Assembly: GCA_045603485.1 (NCBI GenBank)
Contig: JAZUMF010000121.1
Coordinates: 1 to 14,299, forward strand
Source: RGIG5952 sp045603485
GTDB taxonomy: Bacteria > Verrucomicrobiota > Kiritimatiellia > RFP12 > JAAYLN01
Length of the DNA: 14,299 bases
Reading direction: 5' to 3'
Below are positions 7,894 to 14,299 of the stretch, in pieces. Both the position numbers and the translations under genes were made by a program. Under the pieces are notes generated by a model, which did no database searches, was not told the DNA's origin, and worked only from the letters and a program-made list of their open reading frames with translations. The first letter of the stretch is position 1. Each line of letters begins with the position of its first letter.

Positions 7894-7908
7894 TGGCACG
7901 GTTGTTGC
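7894..7908 (+). promoter_or_regulatory. Sigma-54 (-24/-12) promoter of the FadL-type porin gene
   Basis: TGGCACG (7894-7900), four bases, then TTGC (7905-7908) is an essentially perfect sigma-54 promoter with the required GG-to-GC spacing. The predicted transcription start is about 7920, five bases before the ATG at 7925. The divergent neighbour encodes a sigma-54 activator, which strongly supports function. A start codon further upstream (TTG at 7865) would place this element inside the coding region, which is one reason the start at 7925 is chosen. Confidence 0.9.
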
Positions 7909-7924
7909 GAACATAACATTCACT

Positions 7925-9139
7925 ATGAAAAAATCATACTATCTACTCGCAGCGGTATTCGCTGCTACTGCAACTACTGCATTCGCCACCGGCTTCGCAC
8001 TTAACGAAGTTTCATCAAGGGGCAATGCTCGTCAGTTCACCCTCGTCGGCTCAACCCGCGATGCTTCAGCCGTCTTCTTCAACCCCGCCAACATGACGGA
8101 GCTTGAGGACGGATTCCACTCCATGTTTGGTGTTACGCTTATTCGTCCTGACTACAAGACGACAGTGACAACACCTGCTGGAAGCAAGACAACAGACCAA
8201 GATGAAAAAATCTTCGTAATCCCCCACTTCTTCGTCAGTGGCAAGATTGCTGAAGACCTCTATCTCGGTTTTGGCGAATACTCGGAGTTTGGTCTCGGCA
8301 CCAAGTACGAGGGTGGCAAAAATTGGGGTCCTCTCGCAGCAAACAGCTACAAGACCACAATTGAAACCTTCACCATCAGCCCAACAATCGCATGGAAAGC
8401 TACCGATGACTTCTCAATCGGCGGCGGTCTCCGCGTAATGAACTTCGATGTCTGTACAACTCGTAATCTTGGTGCTCCCTATGGCACTCTTGACATTGCA
8501 GCCAACGACCTCGCAGTTTCTTACCTCCTCTCGGCCTCCTATCAGATCAGCGACACGCTTCGCGCAGGTATCGTCTATCGCGCAGAGGGCGACATCAAGG
8601 CCGATGGCGATGTCCATGTCGGCGGCATGCACATGGGCGGCGTTGATGGAGAACTTACACTTCCTTCTTCCATTATGCTCGGCCTAAACTGGCAGGCATC
8701 TGAAAAGCTCGACCTCGGCTTCAACGCCACATGGACAGGCTGGAGCAGCATGGACAAGATTTCAATCGATTTTGCAAACCCCATGCTCAAGGCTATGGCT
8801 GCTCAGGCTGGTCTCAACGGCATCGATCTTAACTGGCAGGATTCCTGGCGCTTCTCAATCGGTGGCGAGTATGCTCTTAACGACAATTGGTCGCTCATCG
8901 GTGGCTATTCTCATGACATCGACTGCACTGACGCAGGCTACGCGAATACCCTCGTTCCCCCCGGCGATCGTGACCAGCTCGGTCTTGGCTTCGCATACGG
9001 TAAGGACAGCTGGAAGGTTGCCTTCAACTACATGGTAATCTTCATGCACGAGACAGAGCGCAAGATTCACGGGCTTCCCGTTGAGTTCACCGACACCGTC
9101 ACCCAGTCGGTTGCCCTCAGCTTCTCTAAGTCATTCTAA
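7925..9139 (+). CDS. FadL/OmpP1-family outer-membrane transport protein
   Basis: This 404-residue outer-membrane beta-barrel belongs to the family that lets hydrophobic compounds (fatty acids in FadL, toluene in TodX) cross the outer membrane. The signal peptide is clear, MKKSYYLLAAVFAATATTAFA, with cleavage after A21. The mature protein begins TGFALNEVSSRGNARQF and continues with DASAVFFNPANMTEL, the conserved N-terminal hatch signature of the family. The rest is alternating beta-strand sequence ending in F, as expected for barrel insertion by BamA. The substrate is unknown. It is expressed from its own sigma-54 promoter, so production is likely to be conditional and under the divergent activator. 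No Shine-Dalgarno sequence precedes the ATG, and the predicted leader is about five bases. A strong terminator makes it monocistronic. Codon choice is C-rich and regular, which suggests high expression. Confidence 0.9.
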   Translation: MKKSYYLLAAVFAATATTAFATGFALNEVSSRGNARQFTLVGSTRDASAVFFNPANMTELEDGFHSMFGVTLIRPDYKTTVTTPAGSKTTDQDEKIFVIPHFFVSGKIAEDLYLGFGEYSEFGLGTKYEGGKNWGPLAANSYKTTIETFTISPTIAWKATDDFSIGGGLRVMNFDVCTTRNLGAPYGTLDIAANDLAVSYLLSASYQISDTLRAGIVYRAEGDIKADGDVHVGGMHMGGVDGELTLPSSIMLGLNWQASEKLDLGFNATWTGWSSMDKISIDFANPMLKAMAAQAGLNGIDLNWQDSWRFSIGGEYALNDNWSLIGGYSHDIDCTDAGYANTLVPPGDRDQLGLGFAYGKDSWKVAFNYMVIFMHETERKIHGLPVEFTDTVTQSVALSFSKSF

Positions 9140-9159
9140 TTTACCCCAAACCCAACCCC

Positions 9160-9195
9160 AGACCGGCGGCTCAAATCGAGCCCCGGTCTTTTTTT
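9160..9195 (+). terminator. Rho-independent terminator after the porin gene
   Basis: A 7-bp stem AGACCGG/CCGGTCT is extended, past one bulged C, by a 5-bp stem GGCTC/GAGCC with an AAATC loop, and is followed directly by seven T. It begins 20 bases after the porin stop codon. Confidence 0.93.
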
Positions 9196-9208
9196 ATATA
9201 TGCCTAAA

Positions 9209-9228
9209 TGATATAATTACCGAAGGAG
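9209..9228 (+). promoter_or_regulatory. Extended -10 promoter and ribosome binding site of the hydrolase gene
   Basis: TGATATAAT (9209-9217) is a perfect extended -10 element. No good -35 box exists upstream, where the porin terminator's T run lies, but an extended -10 element can compensate. The predicted start is near 9224. AAGGAG (9223-9228) sits six bases before the ATG at 9235, so the leader would be only about 11 bases long, with the Shine-Dalgarno sequence at its very start. Confidence 0.6.
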
Positions 9229-9234
9229 AAAATT

Positions 9235-9852
9235 ATGGTTAAGAGTAAGATTATTCCTGTCGGCCTTTATGAAGCGAACTGCATTATTCTATGGAATGAA
9301 TCAAATAAGGCTTTGATTATCGACCCAGGGGCTGACGCCGACCTTATCACAGAATACATTGAAAAGGCAAAGCTCGAGCCAGTTGCGGTTTTCTTGACCC
9401 ATGGACACTTTGATCATGTTTCAGGTGTTGATGGGATTTTGGAGAAATACACTCTTCCTGTTTACCTCCATGGCGGCGATAAGGAGCTCTTATTTTGCGA
9501 CCTTAACATCTCTCAACCTGGCTATCCCCGCATAATGAGAGAGGACGCGATAAACTATTCTCTGGACGAGGGCGATGAAATTCCCCTCTTCGGCGGCAAA
9601 ATTCTCCACACGCCGGGCCACTCCAAAGGCAGCACCTGTCTTTACTTTGAGAGTGACAAGCTTCTCATTTCTGGCGACACCCTCTTTTCGGGATCCATCG
9701 GCCGTACCGATTTGCCGGGAGGCTCATATATGCAAATAATGAAGTCTCTAAAGCGCCTTACGGAACTGCCAGATGAGACGATGGTAATTTCTGGTCACGG
9801 GCCAATTACAAATATTCGTTCTGAAAAGTTAGACAATCCCTACCTACAGTAG
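9235..9852 (+). CDS. Metallo-beta-lactamase-fold hydrolase, glyoxalase II-like
   Basis: This 205-residue cytoplasmic enzyme has the complete binuclear metal site of the fold: THGHFDH (H56, H58, D60, H61), TPGHSKGS (H129), SGDTLF (D148) and SGHGP (H188). The GRTDLPGG segment (156-163) is typical of the glyoxalase II-like YcbL group. At 205 residues it lacks the C-terminal substrate-binding domain of classical hydroxyacylglutathione hydrolase (about 250 residues). It therefore probably hydrolyses a thioester of uncertain identity. It is transcribed alone from its own promoter. It ends three bases before the stop codon of the opposing glycosyltransferase gene, with no room for a terminator between them. 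Confidence 0.88.
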   Translation: MVKSKIIPVGLYEANCIILWNESNKALIIDPGADADLITEYIEKAKLEPVAVFLTHGHFDHVSGVDGILEKYTLPVYLHGGDKELLFCDLNISQPGYPRIMREDAINYSLDEGDEIPLFGGKILHTPGHSKGSTCLYFESDKLLISGDTLFSGSIGRTDLPGGSYMQIMKSLKRLTELPDETMVISGHGPITNIRSEKLDNPYLQ

Positions 9853-9855
9853 GCT

Positions 9856-11616
9856 CTACTTCTCACCACCGTGGTCAAAATCACGCACCTCTTTGGGCAT
9901 TCGCCCAAAGAGCAGTCCCTGCATAAAGCGAATACCATACCATAGGTGCGTCAGAACCACCCCAAGCCAAACAGACAACCAGTCAATTGGATTGCGGTGG
10001 AATGATGTAATAAAGGTGACAACACCGTAAAATGTCAGGATGCCGTAGTAAACCGGCGCAAGAATCGGGAAATATAGAATTGCAGGTATACCTAAAACGA
10101 TACCGAGAACAAAAAGCGATGGTATCATATAAGATATTCGCAGTGATGTCTGTGGAAAGACTCTCGCAAAGAAGCCTCTGTGCATCGCATAGCGACCAAT
10201 TTGCCTTAAATGAGGAGCAAAGAGCTTGCGACGATGGTGAAAAACGACGGCGAATGGGTCATATACTATCTTGAAGCCTTTTTTTACGATATCAAGACAT
10301 AGAATTGTATCCTCTCCAGGCCAATAGCGCGTATTATAGCCGCCGATTTCCTTGAGTACATCTTTTCTTACGAGCAGATTGCAGCTCGGCAAATCATCAA
10401 CCTCGCGATAACGCTCTGAAACATAGCGGTAGCGGCAATTTCCGGAGACAAATGGCGACGCATAGACATCACCGCCGAGAACTGCCATTCGCGGCTCTTT
10501 GAGCGGCGTAATTGCGGGGCCACCCGCAGCACCGACCTCATGGCGTGAAAAGTGGCGGACAGCCTGCGATAACCACTGCGGCTGAGGCGATGCGTCGTCA
10601 TCGAGAAATGCGATAATATCCCCTCTTGCCGTCTCAATGCCCAAATTGCGTTTTTCTGCCGGGCGTACCTTTCCGGTTGGAACAACCCGCACATAATCAG
10701 GCCAGACCAAAGGCTTTTCAAAATCATTGTCGGGAAGAACTATAACCTCAATCGGCAAGAAGCTTTGCCGCTTTATTCCCTCAATCGCCTCTTCAAGATA
10801 GGCGGAATGCTCAGGACAGGCTATCACAATCGAGACTGAAGGCGGCGGATCTGAAATTGAAGTAAGCTCTACATGGTCATAATATCGAATCACGCGTAGC
10901 CGATAAAAAATTGCCAAAGTGTCAATAATCACAGTTTTGACATTTGCTAAGGTAAGTGCGCCACGCTTTGACCCAAACTCCATTTTAATTGGAGCCTCGG
11001 CTACTTTGTAGCCGGCACTGTGGGCAATTGACAATAACTCCACATCAAAGGCAAAACGCTTTACAAGCATCCGATCAAATGCCCACTCAATCGCCTCACG
11101 CTTAAAGAGCTTCATGCCTGTCTGAGTGTCTGTCACGGGAAGGCCCGTGAGCAAGCGAACAATTCCATAATAGACGCTGCTGGCAAGACGGCGGGAAAAT
11201 GGATAGTCGATGTCAGAATCAGGATGCCGCTTTGAGCCGATTACTATATCGGCATTTTCCCTCTTCATAATATTGAAAAAGTTTGGCAGCATCTCCGGAG
11301 CAAGATCTAAATCCGCATCAAGCAATAAAATATAAGAACCCTTTGACGCCTTCAAGCCTGCTTTAAGGGCATTGCCCTTGCCTCCGTTGACAGAGAGTGT
11401 AACAGGAACAAGATGAGCTCTGCCGGCAAAGGAATCGTCATTGGCAAGTTCACTCAATACAGAATCAGTACCATCACCGCTACCATCATCAACGACGATG
11501 ATTTCGTACCTGATGCCCAATGTCGCCAAAACGGCATCGACACGGCGGACATTTGCCGCGATTGAAGATGCCAGGCGATATGACGGCATTATAATACTGA
11601 GGAACTCATTCTCCAT
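9856..11616 (-). CDS. Membrane protein with two GT2 glycosyltransferase domains
   Basis: This 586-residue protein joins two GT2 domains. The first (about 5-245) resembles dolichyl/polyprenyl-phosphate sugar transferases: LSIIMPSYR, VVDDGSGDGT (41-50), GGKGNALKAGL (78-88), the metal-binding DAD at 100-102, and TQTGMKLF (164-171). The second (about 259-465) resembles rhamnosyltransferase-type enzymes: VSIVIACPEHS, EKRNLGIETARGD (321-333), the DDD at 339-341, and GGYNTRYWPGED with the possible catalytic acid at 435-436. About three hydrophobic helices at ~495-567 anchor the C terminus in the inner membrane. Both domains keep their key acidic residues, so it may add two sugars, or make and use a lipid-linked sugar (inference); donor and acceptor are unknown. 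It lies 15 bases after the PAS-domain gene with only a weak AGAG ribosome site. It is the last gene of the plsY operon. Confidence 0.87.
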   Translation of the reverse strand: MENEFLSIIMPSYRLASSIAANVRRVDAVLATLGIRYEIIVVDDGSGDGTDSVLSELANDDSFAGRAHLVPVTLSVNGGKGNALKAGLKASKGSYILLLDADLDLAPEMLPNFFNIMKRENADIVIGSKRHPDSDIDYPFSRRLASSVYYGIVRLLTGLPVTDTQTGMKLFKREAIEWAFDRMLVKRFAFDVELLSIAHSAGYKVAEAPIKMEFGSKRGALTLANVKTVIIDTLAIFYRLRVIRYYDHVELTSISDPPPSVSIVIACPEHSAYLEEAIEGIKRQSFLPIEVIVLPDNDFEKPLVWPDYVRVVPTGKVRPAEKRNLGIETARGDIIAFLDDDASPQPQWLSQAVRHFSRHEVGAAGGPAITPLKEPRMAVLGGDVYASPFVSGNCRYRYVSERYREVDDLPSCNLLVRKDVLKEIGGYNTRYWPGEDTILCLDIVKKGFKIVYDPFAVVFHHRRKLFAPHLRQIGRYAMHRGFFARVFPQTSLRISYMIPSLFVLGIVLGIPAILYFPILAPVYYGILTFYGVVTFITSFHRNPIDWLSVWLGVVLTHLWYGIRFMQGLLFGRMPKEVRDFDHGGEK

Positions 11617-11631
11617 AACAGCAACTCTAAA

Positions 11632-12462
11632 CTATTCTTCCTGTCCACCCTGATCTATTGCAACAATAGAATCGTTTTCCGTGTAGGATTCGCTCTTGTA
11701 GGTGCGAAGTTCATTAAGTTCTTTCAGCAAATCGCCGATCTGTTCTGCCGCCACCATCGAAAGGTTAATAAGTTCTGAACGGGTATCACTGTCGGCGGCG
11801 TCAAGATTTTTAAGTAGCTCAAGGCTAGTCAAAATAACCGTACTCGGCTGTCCCAAATGATGACAAACCGTACCAATACTTTCCATCATCACACGGTCGC
11901 GCTCAACGGTCCGTTCAGCCTCCTCGGCACGCAATCTATCGGTAATATCGCGAATAAAGAAACACAGCCTCGCTTGCGGGCCGGAGGCAAGTCGATACGC
12001 GGCAATGTCTGCGGGGAAATAGGCACCGGTAATGCTTTGGCACCAGGCGCTGATGCGAATAAAACGCTCTGACTCTAATGTTTCGCGAACGGTGGCCAAT
12101 GTTTGAGCGTCAGAACCGGATATAAGCGAAAGAATATTGACCCCGATAAGGGTACCGGACTGCGCAAAAAGAAACTCGCGAGCGCGAATATTATCAAAAA
12201 GAATCGTGCCGTCAGTCGAAGTGACGACAGTTGCATCGTAGGCATTCTGGAAGAGATTGTGAAGCTCCTCTTCAGTCAGAGTTGACTCGTCGCCACCATT
12301 AGAGGCAATCTGAGATGAAACGGGTTTTGCCAAATCTGCCGCGTCAGGCAGAATATCAATGCGCATAGTACGACTCATACGCGGAGAAATTCGCGCCTCT
12401 CGAGAATCTGACGCCGCCGTAGCAGTCTGAAGCGGTATCGCTCTATTTATACCCTGATGCAT
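11632..12462 (-). CDS. PAS / histidine-kinase dimerisation protein without an ATPase domain
   Basis: This is a 276-residue soluble protein with no membrane segment. Residues 1-60 are low in recognisable structure. A PAS domain spans ~65-175 (LFQNAYDATVVTSTDGTILFDN through FFIRDITDRLRAEE), followed by a helical linker and a HisKA-like dimerisation helix pair (~188-255). The H-box reads GTVCHHLGQPSTVILTSLELL, in which H201 aligns with the phospho-accepting histidine. The protein stops after the second helix. No HATPase_c motif (N, G1 or G2 box) follows, and the next gene is unrelated. It cannot phosphorylate itself, so it may be a phosphotransfer or scaffold partner of another kinase, or a decayed kinase (inference). 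The start at 12462 has GGTGGGA eight bases upstream; internal methionines at residues 29 and 33 lack such a site. It lies 26 bases after gpsA and is probably cotranscribed. Confidence 0.75.
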   Translation of the reverse strand: MHQGINRAIPLQTATAASDSREARISPRMSRTMRIDILPDAADLAKPVSSQIASNGGDESTLTEEELHNLFQNAYDATVVTSTDGTILFDNIRAREFLFAQSGTLIGVNILSLISGSDAQTLATVRETLESERFIRISAWCQSITGAYFPADIAAYRLASGPQARLCFFIRDITDRLRAEEAERTVERDRVMMESIGTVCHHLGQPSTVILTSLELLKNLDAADSDTRSELINLSMVAAEQIGDLLKELNELRTYKSESYTENDSIVAIDQGGQEE

Positions 12463-12488
12463 ATTTTATTCCCACCCAAAAACGACTT

Positions 12489-13484
12489 TTAATAATTTTC
12501 CTTCTTAAAACTACGCCCCATAAGTGCATTAACGGCATCAGCAGGTCTTACGCCTTCGTTGCAAAATTGATGAACCAAAGAGCAAATCGGCATCTCCACA
12601 TCAAGACTTCTGGAAATCGCATTAACGATATGTGAATTCCAAACCCCTTCGGCGACCATATTCATACCGGAAACAATACTTTCAATTGCCTCACCCTTAC
12701 CAAGACGCTCACCGACAGCATGATTACGGCTGTGGCGGCTTGTGCAAGTCACAACCAGATCTCCAATACCGCTGAGCCCGGCAAATGTTTCCGCGCGAGC
12801 GCCCATTGCCACTCCAAGCCTGGTCATCTCGGCAAGACCCCTTGCCACAAGAGCAGCGCGCGAATTATCGCCAAAGCCCATACCATCTGAAACACCTACG
12901 GCAACAGCAATAACATTCTTAATTGCTCCGCCGATTTCCGTCCCTGACGGATCGGTCCCCGTATATACACGAAATGTCTGACCTGAAAAAATTCTCTGCA
13001 CCGTTTCAGCACGGCGCAAATCTTCACAAGCCGAAACAACGCAAGTCGGAAGGTTCCTTGCGACTTCTTCAGCATGACTGGGGCCTGACAAAACAACAAC
13101 ATTCCTGATTCCAAGAATTTCAGATGCGAGCGTGCTCATGCGGCAGTGACGAATCTCATCAAAGCCCTTAGTGACAGACACGACAAGTGTCTTATCATCT
13201 ATTATAAGGCCCTTAAAAATCTCACAAACAGAAGCATAATACTTGGAAGGTGAAGCAAGAACTACACATTCAGCATCGGCAACCGCATCCCCAGGATCAG
13301 AAGTAAAAAGAATGTCTGACGGTATCCGAACTCCCGGAAGATAACGGGGATTTTCACCCAGAAATCGAATCTCCTCAACATAATCGGCGGAAGCCCCCCA
13401 AACGGTAACTTTATGCCCGTACCCGTTCAACAATAGGGCAAGAGCCGTCCCCCATCCTCCGTTACCAATGACAGAGACATTCAT
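12489..13484 (-). CDS. gpsA: Glycerol-3-phosphate dehydrogenase [NAD(P)+]
   Basis: This enzyme reduces dihydroxyacetone phosphate to sn-glycerol-3-phosphate, the backbone precursor of phospholipids, in the cytoplasm. The 331-residue length is normal. The N-terminal Rossmann motif is VIGNGGWGTALA (G7, G9, G10, G12). Family signatures follow: SVTKGFD with K106, LSGPSHAEEV (132-141), the catalytic lysine K189 in GGAIKNVIAVAVGVSDGMGFGDN, GIGDLVVTCTS with D242, and SRNH (R253, N254) for substrate phosphate binding. All key residues are present. The ATG shares one base with the plsY stop (TGATG), with AAGG upstream, so translation is coupled. Its product is the direct acceptor substrate of PlsY. 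Confidence 0.97.
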   Translation of the reverse strand: MNVSVIGNGGWGTALALLLNGYGHKVTVWGASADYVEEIRFLGENPRYLPGVRIPSDILFTSDPGDAVADAECVVLASPSKYYASVCEIFKGLIIDDKTLVVSVTKGFDEIRHCRMSTLASEILGIRNVVVLSGPSHAEEVARNLPTCVVSACEDLRRAETVQRIFSGQTFRVYTGTDPSGTEIGGAIKNVIAVAVGVSDGMGFGDNSRAALVARGLAEMTRLGVAMGARAETFAGLSGIGDLVVTCTSRHSRNHAVGERLGKGEAIESIVSGMNMVAEGVWNSHIVNAISRSLDVEMPICSLVHQFCNEGVRPADAVNALMGRSFKKENY

Positions 13485-14152
13485 CAGTCAGCATCCTTCC
13501 ATGAAGCCCGACGCGCCTCTTCGGCGACCTTTTGTTTTTTGGTAAATGAAAATCTCGATTCGCGCCCCTTTGCAAGACGGCAAATATTTGAACGATGGCG
13601 CAAAACAACGGCAATGGCAAGCAGCGAAAGAAGTATGGCGGATGGAAGCCCTATGTAAAACCTAGGAATCCAAACCAATGACCCCAAAGCAATTGCAGCA
13701 GCAATTGAAGCCACAGAAACATATCGTGTCAAAAGGAAGAATAGCACCCATACGGCAAAGGCGATACCAACAGCAGATGGCACTATCCCCAAGAGCATGC
13801 CGGCACTGGTAGCCACGCCCTTGCCGCCCTTAAAGCCGAGAAATAACGGCCAAGTGTGACCGACTACAGCACAAAGGCCTCCAAGCAGCTTCATATTTGC
13901 GGAAACCTCTCCACCTAAAATCATAACCGCCAAAGACGGAATCCAAAAGGCAGAGACAAAACCCTTTAAGGCATCCAAGACAAATGTCAAAATTCCCGGG
14001 CCCTTGCCTAATGTTCTAAAGACATTCGTAGCGCCGATATTGCAACTACCAACCTTGCGAATATCAACACCCTTTGTCTTTGCGACTAAAAAGCCAAATG
14101 GTATTGAGCCTAAAAGATATGACGCTGCAGCAATCAAGATATAAGCGCACAT
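13484..14152 (-). CDS. plsY: Acyl-phosphate:glycerol-3-phosphate acyltransferase
   Basis: This integral inner-membrane enzyme transfers an acyl group from acyl-phosphate (made by PlsX, not seen here) to glycerol-3-phosphate, giving lysophosphatidic acid. It has 222 residues with several hydrophobic helices. The three conserved PlsY motifs are visible: GSIPFGFLVAK (15-25), GSCNIGATNVFR (35-46), and GHTWPLFLGFKGGKGVAT (98-115). In the second motif, position 37 is Cys where most family members have Gly (GSGN). The last ~28 residues form a charged cytoplasmic tail (KGRESRFSFTKKQK...), somewhat longer than usual. GGAGG lies seven bases before the ATG. It is the first gene of the operon plsY-gpsA-PAS-GT2. 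No convincing promoter was found in the 147 bases upstream. Confidence 0.95.
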   Translation of the reverse strand: MCAYILIAAASYLLGSIPFGFLVAKTKGVDIRKVGSCNIGATNVFRTLGKGPGILTFVLDALKGFVSAFWIPSLAVMILGGEVSANMKLLGGLCAVVGHTWPLFLGFKGGKGVATSAGMLLGIVPSAVGIAFAVWVLFFLLTRYVSVASIAAAIALGSLVWIPRFYIGLPSAILLSLLAIAVVLRHRSNICRLAKGRESRFSFTKKQKVAEEARRASWKDAD

Positions 14153-14299
14153 AATTCAACCTCCAATTAAAATTCTCAACACACCTAGAGACATTCCTCA
14201 CAGTAAAAACGGCAACTTAGCCCTATGAAGTGGCTCTAAGAAATATTTCATAAAAAAAGTCACATAATAATACTACCAAAAAGCGACCTAGAGGGAAAT
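14153..14299. other. Intergenic region upstream of plsY
   Basis: This A/T-rich stretch should contain the plsY promoter, but I could not pick out well-spaced -35 and -10 boxes or a sigma-54 element. A short palindrome, GAAATATTTC (14240-14249), is the only visible symmetry. No gene or RNA is recognised up to the window edge. Confidence 0.4.

Noticed and set aside
7865..7924. Longer porin reading frame from a TTG at 7865
   Set aside because: It would put the sigma-54 promoter inside the coding region and bury the signal peptide. There is no ribosome site before the TTG.
9843..9875. Two short palindromes (CCTACAGTAGG, ACCACCGTGGT) at the convergent gene ends as a bidirectional terminator
   Set aside because: Each has only a one-base centre, which cannot form a hairpin loop with a full stem, and no T run follows on either strand.
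12037..12056. TTGGCACC resembling a sigma-54 -24 box
   Set aside because: The required GC is missing at the -12 distance and the site lies inside the PAS-domain gene.
14240..14249. GAAATATTTC palindrome upstream of plsY as an operator
   Set aside because: It is a ten-base palindrome in A/T-rich DNA, expected by chance, with no repeat elsewhere in the window.

Overview
The window is one continuous stretch of bacterial chromosome with moderate G+C. Every gene is accounted for, and there are no tRNAs, rRNAs, CRISPR arrays or insertion sequences. An outer-membrane FadL-type porin shows that the cell is Gram-negative. The combination of a BspA-type leucine-rich-repeat surface protein, a WbsX/GH99-like carbohydrate enzyme, a NifA-type sigma-54 activator and a class I dihydroorotase would suit an uncultured, possibly gut-associated, member of the PVC superphylum (Kiritimatiellota/Lentisphaerota type). 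That placement is inference from gene content only.

Left part (1-5150, minus strand): a good sigma-70 promoter (TTGACA-N18-TAAAAT, 5121-5150) starts a four-gene run: an NAD-dependent epimerase-family protein, a WbsX/GH99-like protein, pyrC (dihydroorotase) and a secreted leucine-rich-repeat protein. A weak hairpin lies past the last gene. Further left is an A/T-rich intergenic region with a run of ten C. It lies 20 bp upstream of a second promoter that reads out of the window.

Middle (5151-9195): this is the most interesting part. A NifA-like activator (GAF-like, AAA+, Fis HTH) overlaps by four bases the GTG start of a complete tyrosine recombinase. Divergent from this pair is a FadL/OmpP1 outer-membrane protein with a textbook sigma-54 promoter (TGGCACG-N4-TTGC, 7894-7908). 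The divergent intergenic region also holds a 28-bp dyad about 140 bp upstream of the predicted start site. That is a normal position for an activator site, but its shape also resembles a tyrosine-recombinase core. A strong intrinsic terminator follows the porin gene.

Right part (9196-14299): a plus-strand glyoxalase-II-like metallo-beta-lactamase-fold hydrolase with its own extended -10 promoter runs tail-to-tail into a minus-strand four-gene operon: plsY and gpsA (glycerol-3-phosphate synthesis and first acylation, overlapping by one base), a PAS/histidine-kinase-like protein without an ATPase domain, and a membrane protein with two GT2 glycosyltransferase domains.

Genes inside operons have clear Shine-Dalgarno sequences. 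Two promoter-proximal genes (the epimerase and the porin) are predicted to have leaders of only about 3-5 nt and no Shine-Dalgarno sequence, which suggests leaderless translation of first genes.
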